Source: Paraglomus occultum (Eukaryota; Glomeromycota; Glomeromycetes; Paraglomerales; Paraglomeraceae). Taken from it: 14,598 nucleotides of DNA. The notes below the pieces were generated by a model. It ran no database searches and was not told the DNA's origin. It saw only the letters and a list, made by a program, of their open reading frames with translations. The stretch spans positions 1 to 14,598 of the forward strand of contig CAJVPJ010000916.1 in NCBI GenBank assembly GCA_910592205.1. The letters run 5' to 3'. Numbering within the stretch: position 1 is the stretch's first letter; every line of letters starts with the position of its first letter. The translations under genes and the position numbers were made by a program. Positions 7,275 to 14,598 of this stretch are shown here, piece after piece.

Positions 7275-8890
7275 TTATTTTGGGACAGGCTTGGGACAAA
7301 TGATATTTTTAAATTCATCTCTAACAAATGGGCGGATATTATAATAAAGATATTCTTGTCTTTTGTAATCTAACGGGGAGGAGTTAGTAAGTACTAAGAT
7401 GGAAACCGATTTAATTTCCTCGACAATTTCAGAAACACTTGTTTTTCTAGTTTTTAACAAATTAAATTCAGCAAATACAAAGGCCCCATTAGCAACCATT
7501 TGAGCTTTGACAATACCAGGTTTGGCTGCTTCGAACAATATTTTTGTAAACCACTCAATTTCTTAAAGAAAATTCCCTTTGCCGTTTTCATGGCGCTGAG
7601 CTTTGTTTAACCTTGCTGTACTAGTACTCGATTTTTTCACAGCCTCAATATGATTCACACAATCTACGGTCGTCTTTCGGTATAGTTTCTTAATTAATCC
7701 AAAACTACCATCACATTTAAATTTAGTATGCCCGGGTATTATAAAATTTAATTCGACACTTTCATAGTAGCCACAAATTACTAAATACAAGTAAAATCAA
7801 ATGGTAGCATAATTTTTATTCTGTCCGCGTTGTCGCAAGTAATCTTTAAATGTTTCTCACCTTTATTCAATCGTTTAATTCCATCGAATATCAGGCTCAG
7901 CGTACCATTAGGACCTTTGCCAATGATTTCGTCTTCATCAAGAACGTAATTAATTTGTTCGCGGACCGCTTCATCTTGATACCAAATAAATGTACTTTAC
8001 GCGGACTGAGATAATAAATTTTACTTATCTGCTGATCGGAATGGGGTACGTAAACGTTTTGTGCCCAGTCGTAACTGTAATGAGCAGTCGCGTCAATGCT
8101 ACAATAATCAGCTTTCCTCTTAATATAAACTGCTCATCTACCCATTTTCTCTGTTGTTCTGCTAATTTCGTATTTTTGTCGTAACAATTTCTCTCAAATT
8201 TAAGTTTAACTAGATGTTCTTTAAATTTTTTCAGTAAATCTTTCGCTTCTTCTTTCTTACGTGCATTATACTGTAAGCCATTCCGAAAATGTTGGCACAT
8301 GTCAAATAAATCCGTTCGTGGACTCATAAATTGAATATAATGTGTTAATTGGTGCCCATAGCTTGCGGAACTCGTCATATTTTAACAATTTCAATGTGTT
8401 ATCATTTTCGAGACCAGCAATAAAATTGCGATAGACCGATTTATAACTCGTTTCGGCTGGCAATAATGTAAGCGATTGCGTAATTCAATTAGATAACATT
8501 TCTACCGGGACTTGGTAGTCCATGTATTTCAGCATAGTTTTCGAGAAAATTCTTCACAGCAGTAGCGACGATGGTTATTTTGGTTTTCCATCGCGGTGGT
8601 ATTATGCCATTTCATTTCTAGATGATTTCGAAATGGGTACGACTAATTCCCAACATGTTTTCTGACAACGTGGCGTATTGCGATCTCAATAATAAAAAGT
8701 TATCTTATTAGTACGCGTTTTCTAAGACGCCAACTGGCAGTTATTTCTCCACCATTCATTGCTTTCAGTTGGGCCATTAAAAATATATCTTGTTCAGATC
8801 TAGAGAGAGCTTGAAACGCCTTACGTAATTGGCAAATTTTCTCTCGGAATTATTTTGAACAACCACAATTGCAACATATCTGCAAGAAAC
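7275..8890 (-). pseudogene. DUF7869-type gene, copy 2, near full length but broken
   Basis: Reading on the minus strand from about 8890: a decayed N-terminal part (RSEQDIFLMAQLKAMNGGE, CQKTCWELV, SRTHFEII), NFLENYAEIHGLPSPGRN, then LPAETSYKSVYRNFIAGLEN and LKYDEFRKLWA, IQFMSPRTDLFDMCQHFRNG, a K/E-rich helix (QYNARKKEEAKDLLKKFKEH) into RNCYDKNTKLAEQQRKWVDE, then SKIYYLSPRKVHLFGIQDEA, EDEIIGKGPNGTLSLIFDG, ITCDN and (shifted) GQNKNYATI, YLVICGYYESVELNFIIPG, HTKFKCDGSFGLIKKLYRKT, KSSTST and finally IICPKPVPK with TAA at 7277-7275. This is the DUF7869 layout including DNC-GQNKN and PGHTKF; the family call is from memory. Breaks include frameshifts near 8380, 8035, 7815 and 7560, and an in-frame TGA at 7799-7797. 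The longest clean piece is 8025-8378. Copy 1 at 1737-2831 is a diverged duplicate. Confidence 0.65.
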
Positions 8891-9176
8891 GCATTGCTTT
8901 TTTGTGTTCGGTTGAACCGTTATAACTATACGGGTATTTCTATATACAGTATAAATTTTATCGTTTTGTAATTTGCTTTCAATGCATGAAATAGTTACTG
9001 ACTTATCCTGCTAGAAGATTTTCATCAGAAATAATATCATTTACAATAAAACATAACTTTCTTTATTAGTATTAATCACTTTTTTTAACAAAACTCTCAC
9101 CAACTATTACTATGCCTTTCATCAGTTCCTCATTAACTTAACCCTTATTCTGCTTCAGAGTCATTCTTATCCAGTG

Positions 9177-9576
9177 TTATGGGTTGCCAGGTTTCTTTGT
9201 GTTGTAAACATGAGGACTCATTCTTGTGATTAATTCCTTTTGTGCTTCTGTACTCCGAAGATTACAAGGTTCTGCCCATGTTTTCAGCATTATTTTTAGG
9301 AGTTCTGTGATATCTGAAGCAGGTGCAGGTTGTACAGTTGCAGTTGATGAGGTTGCTTCCATAACTTGTGTTGAGTCTGAAAAAAACGCCATAAATTTCA
9401 CTTGACAAGTCAAAAAATGCAATGGATGTCTGATAATGTATATGACTTGTAGTAGCATCTGATCTAGAACACTTTGAAAGATTCATTAATCCAATATCAG
9501 TTACGTAATCCTTCAATTTTCTCTTTGTATTTGCCCTTGTTTTAGGCTTTGTAATAAACTGAGACATTGACCACAA
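9177..9576 (-). CDS. Small hypothetical protein, possibly two exons
   Basis: A first frame starts MWSMSQFITKPKTRANTKRK (ATG at 9576, or the second Met at 9567) and continues LKDYVTDIGLMNLSKCSRSD, basic and lysine-rich. A second frame downstream reads DSTQVMEATSSTATVQPAPA then SDITELLKIMLKTWAEPCNL and TEAQKELITRMSPHVYNTKK, ending at 9177. A strong acceptor (GGCGTTTTTTTCAG, about 9380-9393) precedes the second frame. A weak donor (ACAA|GTCATA, about 9442) would remove roughly 80 bases and join the frames, giving about 107 residues with a basic head, a low-complexity Ser/Thr/Ala/Pro linker and an amphipathic tail. I recognise no domain. It could equally be two unrelated frames; the balanced composition of the second piece is the best argument for a real gene. 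Confidence 0.35.
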
Positions 9577-10596
9577 CTATGCCAAACAAAGATAATAATA
9601 AATTAATTGCTCTAGCAACTTTATATTTAATGATACAATCAAATTTTCACTTTGTCTAGTTCTGTTGCAGTATTAATATGCCCCATATGTTATATATTTC
9701 ATATGAAACAAATTTATATTACAGTAAGTAAAACGCAAGTTAATTTTTGGTATTAGTATGTGGATTATAATTAAGAATGCAATTAAAAATCAGTCCATCT
9801 GATTCTGACATGAGTAACAACTGTGCTACTAAAACAAAATTTTCCCAAACGTTATTAATAATATTCTATAAATGTTTAGTGTTAACATGTGTAATAATGA
9901 GTTAAGTTTCTTTTCTAAATTCACCTATTACTATTACTGTTACTATAACTTTAAACTTTAATATTACTAAATTGTAATACTGCTATTATATTAAATGGGA
10001 CAGACTACAGACTAAGACTAAGACTGCAACAAAGCCAGACATAAACCAGACTTACTTAGTATTAGTAATAATAAATTTAAATAGTATACATATACTAATA
10101 CATGGTTATTCTCATAATTTTTATCACCAAAACAAATTGCAGGTTTAATACGGTTTATATATATGGCTTTTAAAACTAATAATACAATTGCAAGTTTTCT
10201 GGCCTCTCTTTGCTAATTAATCATAATAATAATACTTAATACTATCATTCTTGAAACAGTAATAATAATAATAATAATAATAAAACTGTCCAAATGGTGG
10301 CTTCCTTGCACCTCAATATGCATTACTTTGATTTGGCACAAATAAACACCATAATACAATTAATTGCTAAACATCATAACTTTATCATATAGTCAAGGAA
10401 ATTCAGTGAGCTCAATATTAACATTAATATTGAAACAATGCATAAGACTGAAAACATATCTATCCAAGACTTTTTTTATAAAGATTTGTAAGCTACTTGC
10501 TTTTATGTTAGCACAGTATTAAAACATCAAGAGCTTATAAATCATAATTATACTGATGAAATACAAATAAAACCATGTCTGTATGTTTGTCATTGA
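9577..10596. other. AT-rich intergenic DNA, no gene seen
   Basis: About 1 kb with no protein-like frame on either strand. It holds a perfect (TAA)8 microsatellite at 10260-10283 and shorter TAA/ATT-rich runs around it, plus a small AGACTA-type tandem at about 10002-10025. The part next to 10597 would include the 3' UTR of the kinase gene. Confidence 0.6.
10260..10283. repeat. (TAA)8 microsatellite
   Basis: Eight perfect TAA units, followed by AA. It is a simple repeat in non-coding DNA and probably variable in length between isolates. Confidence 0.9.
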
Positions 10597-11869
10597 CTAT
10601 CTAACTGATCCTGAATCCCACAGCTGTTGGAGTTCACCCCAAACATTGCCCATTTGAGGACGCATATTAGGATTTTGATCCCAGCATGACTTCATTATCT
10701 TAGCATATCCTGGTGGTGTTTGTTCAACTATTTCAGGTCTAAGACCAGAGGTTACTCTGCGTTTGACTGCTGCAGCATCTATGCCCTCATATGGAATCTT
10801 ATGAGCTGTTATTTCCCATAACAACACACCAAAGCTACAAATGTCTTACATCAGTTTTGCACATAACAATCACCAACAACTGACATTATCAAGCATGATA
10901 CATAAGAATACATTACCTGTATACATCTGTTGCTCTTGAAAATGCCAAAGTCTTGTTTAGTACCTTTTCAGGACTTTGCCATCTTATTGTCTCATTGCCC
11001 TCACCAAAGACACATGCATTGTCCATTAATTCAGACTGATAATGAAAATTAGTCAATTTTGCCTCTTCAAATTGATTAACTATTACATTTAAACTGTTTT
11101 AAAAAATTTAACATTAGTAACTTTATACAAAATAAATAACAGTTTGTATATATTAGCTATTAATGAGTAGCATTTTGTATCATAACTATTGTTGGCTAAT
11201 CATTACTTATAGATCTCAGTTTACTACCATATAGTGTCATTTAGATGTGTCTTGTTCAGAAATTTACTATTGTTGCTGTCAATTACTACAATTAGTTGCT
11301 AAATCATTAGTTATTAGTATTTACCTTCTAATATCTTGATGAAGAATAGATTTAGCATGACAAAATGCAAGCGCCTGTGCCAAATTATATGCTTGTGTGA
11401 GTTTCCAATTCCAGTTAACAATATGATTATTTCTTTCATCTCGAAGAAATTCAAATAATGTTCCGAATTCAGGCCATTCTGCTATCAAGTAATATCCACG
11501 ATCATACAATATTCCATACCTAAACAAACAATAATTCATTATTTGACGAAAAAACGTAAAGAATTCGTTCACGATGTTTGATACTAACTCTCTCAATATA
11601 TATTGGCAATGACCAAGGATGTTCTTATTAATATACACTTGCATATAATACTTTTTCACATCTTTACTTCTCTTGGCTATTTTCTTTTTTATAGCATATA
11701 CCCCAAAGCAATATCGTACTTTGGTCTGAGCCGCCTTTTTCTTACTTTTAGGTTTTTCAAGAGGAACAATCTCATTAGATGATACAAAAATTTCTTCTAT
11801 CTGATCTTTGGACAAGTTGTCAACTCTATCCTTGATTAACGCCAGAAGGTCTGTTGCTATTTTCTGCAT
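10597..11869 (-). CDS. Protein kinase-like protein of the expanded fungal TKL type, probable pseudokinase, four exons
   Basis: Exons: 11869-11589, 11519-11325, 11093-10917, 10834-10597. Introns of 69, 231 and 82 bases have GTTAGT, GTAAAT and GTAATG donors and TTTAG, AACAG and TGTAG acceptors; all joins keep frame, giving 296 residues. Start MQKIATDLLALIKDRVDNLS; residues 1-50 are helical and basic. The N-lobe is short: FGVYAIKKKIAKRSKD with no clear glycine loop, then LGHCQYILRE-YGILYD. The C-lobe is well kept: YYLIAEWPEFGTL hinge, FCHAKSILHQDIRS (catalytic-loop Asp156), Asn161, N174-F-H in place of DFG, IRWQSPEK, TDVYSFGVLLWEITAHKIPY and CWDQNPNMRP. Two joins rebuild conserved motifs exactly: DIR-S-LN (intron 2) and VY-S-FG (intron 3). 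Metal-binding Asp is replaced by Asn, so catalysis is doubtful; a scaffold or signalling adaptor is likely. No Sel1 repeats are attached. Confidence 0.85.
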
Positions 11870-14598
11870 ATCGATGGCTTATTCCTTATTGATATCACCC
11901 TCTGCTTATAGTCTTGCAAACGGGTGGACTTTGGAGTAAAGAGAAAAGTTAAAATTCAGTTTTTTTTTTTGCGTATAAGGAGTTCAACTCCGATTGGTCC
12001 AATCGAAAATCGTCCTACCACTATGCGTTCTAAATAAAGCAAAACAATCAGGTAGCGCAACGTTGAACTTTGTATCTCATATCTCTAAAGATCATGATCT
12101 CGCACATAAACCATAATCGTTTATGATTGTCTTCGTCCCTGATTGTGAAATCCGAACACTATTCGCTGAGGAAAAGCTTTAGATAATACATCGATAACGT
12201 CGGAAGTTAACCGCTCTAGGCAATTATGTGACACCGTACGGTAAACGAAAAAAAAATACATACGTAGTACATACAGCAGTTGTGTGATGCTTCTAAGAAC
12301 GAAACTTTGTTACGGAAAGATTTTGATCGAATTTTTTAAGCGAGGTCATACGGAATTGCATACTGCATAACGACTCGTGCTCGACGTCAAGTGAAGTAAT
12401 TTACCACACGTTTCGAATGTGATAAACGCAATAATAGTTTGTCAGTTTTTGGTGAACTATTCTCCCAAGTTTCAACTCGCTGCACTTCGATTCTCACTTA
12501 TGCCAATAAAATTGTAACATTGTCTTGGAGAAGGGGATTAGCGCTCAAATACACAAAGGCATGCCTATGGTTATAACAGCGGGCTCAATATCTCTTTATA
12601 TGCTACATGTAGAGATTGACGTTTACTGTAATGGCTTACAGTATTATCGCTAAAAAAGATGTAATGCAAACAAGAAAGACGTACTCACAGCATTATTTAC
12701 TTGGCATAATAAGTGAGGCCGTACTCAATGACATTGATGATAACATGCGGATGAAATATTGCTGTTATTAACTACCAGCAATTTAAAAAGCATTATGTTT
12801 ATTCCAAATACAAACGGCTTTTAGACATACAATAAACATTGTACTAATGTACTATTGATAATAACCTTTCCGTGAAGAGTAAAGATGAGGGTTTACTGAA
12901 ATACTTATTTTTTGAGTTGGATTAGGGAAATCATATATGTTACAGTTCGCTTATTATCATAGAACTATTAATATTGAAACAACACCGTTTTTATTTCATA
13001 TTATTATTAATACTATGGGTAATTAGAAGAATAGAAAGAATCACAAGTTATATTATATTGTCTTGGTTTATGGCATGCTATTAACGATGAATGGGATAAT
13101 GAAAATGCTTGTAAAATTTGATATATTAATGCAACACTTGAGTTCTCGCTGATAAGTACTTCTTTTCCTCAGTTTAATCCGTAACAGGTTTACCGGCTCA
13201 CATGCATTGATACCTTTATAGGGAGGGATGCTGAACAATAATAACTACTGTAGTAACAACACTAGAACGGAGAAAACAACGATTTAATAAATTTCGTTTG
13301 ATTTTGCTTTTAAGCCATTATTCACCATTTCAGTGATCGTGGTTATTCATGTTCTTCATATCTATTGCTTTATGACATCCAAGAAAGCGATTGTTCGAAC
13401 ATCAGAATTGCGTGAGCATGAGGGAAATTATGTATATTTGTATACATTTGACCTTCAATCAAGTATATATCTTATCAATGAATATGATGAGAGAATTATC
13501 TCGCCGCTATGTCGGCATTTCCGATTGACACAGTCACATATTAATATTATTACGTGTTGAGTAACTTTTATACTCTTATACTAATAATGACATGTTCTTT
13601 CTTGTACTTGGCAATGAAAAGTGTTTTATCGGAAGAATCAACACATCCGGACGTTATTGCATTAGGTCTCGCATTTAATATAGGGACATTTAATATTAAT
13701 ATACAAAAGACAAACAACTAATTTACATCAAATCCGAAAATTCTCTGATATCGTGGAAATTTAATGACTAGATTGCAAAGAATCGAATCTCTGACACTTT
13801 TATTATAAAAGCGCGAGGCGTAGAAGTAAAAAATGGCATTTATCTACGGTTCCAAAACGTCCTTAATGTCTTAATGCTGTTTCTTACAATATGATAAAAT
13901 GATCGTTAAACGTTTGATTTAAATTATTGTTTTATGTAATTTTTATTGTCATAATTGTTAACTAGGGTTAGTAATTACTCTAGCGTTTCGGTCGATAGAG
14001 GTGCTTTCTTTTAATCAGTGTAAACCATATTAACTTATCCCAGCATGGTTTTGGGCCAGGTGGATTCTATGGAAATTACATGAGATTAAAAGTATCCATA
14101 ATTAAGAGATTCCAATGCTGATAATGGTAGGAGTTATTATTTCATAGAATAGTTTATTTGGAATAGTAAACTTTTCCTGTAAACCGATCGCGTCTAAGAA
14201 GCGTACGTAATGGGCAGTTTAAATCTGAGCAGCACTAATACTAAATTGTCAAGGAATCGCGTGAGCGTATTAACCTGGAATACCGCGAAAGCTAAATTCC
14301 AAGATTAGCTCTCCATAGCCCTCACGTCACATGATAAATGTTTACTTCCATTTCAAATAAAATGTATTAATGTCTGATATTAACTGTTCTAACCCAAAGT
14401 GCAATCTGACCCAATTTTCAAATAGGCACCTTGTCTAAATATCACACCAGTAAGCGACATCTAATCAACATTGTTTATGTGATGTTATCGAAATAAAATA
14501 TGCTTATCTCGATTGGGATTTGGTTCAGAACATTTACCATAGCTAAAATTGTTGGTGCACTTCCCTGAAATAAGTATCGGACCCCCTTTACTTTTAAT
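11870..14598. other. 2.7 kb AT-rich region without a convincing gene
   Basis: The first 150 bases or so are the likely promoter of the minus-strand kinase gene. Beyond that neither strand shows protein-like frames, splice-ready exons, tRNA arms or transposon tips that I can defend. A 75-codon frame at 13333-13560 is open but has no recognisable character. A 10-bp palindrome ACCGTACGGT lies near 12233-12242. Bases 13716-13734 repeat a 19-mer found at 163-181. Confidence 0.5.
11979..12005 (-). promoter_or_regulatory. Two abutting palindromes with a double CCAAT box upstream of the kinase gene
   Basis: GGAGTT-C-AACTCC (11979-11991) and CGATTGG-T-CCAATCG (11991-12005) are both perfect palindromes around one central base and share base 11991. 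The second places a CCAAT box on each strand about 125-135 bases upstream of the kinase start codon at 11869. CCAAT boxes bind the NF-Y/HAP complex in fungi, and this distance is typical for a core promoter. Its role here is inferred from position only; a run of ten T at 11961-11970 lies between it and the gene. Confidence 0.4.

Noticed and set aside
10825-10827. GTG as the start of a separate 76-residue protein
   Set aside because: It is an internal Val codon of the last kinase exon; the splice acceptor at 10835-10836 and the rebuilt VYSFG motif show it is not a start.
13333-13560. 75-codon open frame on the plus strand
   Set aside because: No domain, no convincing start context, no neighbouring exons, and an amino-acid mix expected from random AT-rich DNA; kept only as a mention in the intergenic entry.
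13740-13830. tRNA-like TTCGATTC on the minus strand
   Set aside because: No 5-bp stem around the loop and no matching acceptor or anticodon arms could be built.

Overview
The window looks like nuclear DNA of an arbuscular mycorrhizal fungus (Glomeromycotina). It is very AT-rich. It carries one intron-containing kinase gene with the HxDIRS catalytic loop of the expanded fungal kinase families, a Sel1 repeat, Tc1 and CENP-B/pogo transposon remains, and two decayed DUF7869-type genes. Apart from the kinase and one small hypothetical gene, almost everything is decayed. The host assignment is inferred from gene-family flavour; no rRNA or other marker gene is present.

Layout. 1-144: tail of a Tc1-like transposon that extends beyond the left edge. 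186-1592: segment A, bacterial-looking DNA with a short plus-strand gene end facing a long minus-strand coiled-coil pseudogene; their stop codons are one base apart. 1737-2831: DUF7869-type pseudogene copy 1 (minus), cut at 2831/2832 by a CENP-B/pogo helix-turn-helix fragment (plus). 3127-4567: a complete but dead Tc1/mariner element with terminal inverted repeats and flanking TA. 4601-5734: short fungal-type coding debris, including a protein resembling fungal CRN/RHS-type families with a Sel1 repeat piece embedded in it. 5936-7217: segment B, a second bacterial-looking pseudogene (plus). 7275-8890: DUF7869-type copy 2 (minus). 9177-9576: small hypothetical gene (minus). 10597-11869: four-exon protein kinase-like gene (minus), probably a pseudokinase. 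11870-14598: AT-rich DNA with no convincing gene, but with two abutting palindromes, one of them a double CCAAT box, just upstream of the kinase.

Main point. Segments A and B read as sensible protein only if in-frame TGA is translated as tryptophan (mycoplasma code, table 4). In segment A, 136 codons run from an ATG to a TAA with two TGA and no other stop. In segment B at least ten TGA codons fall where tryptophan fits. The simplest explanation is DNA from a Mollicutes-related endobacterium (MRE, Candidatus Moeniiplasma type) inserted in the fungal nuclear genome and now decaying there. Each segment lies next to the 3' end of a DUF7869 copy. A chimeric assembly or a mitochondrial/plasmid source must be excluded first.
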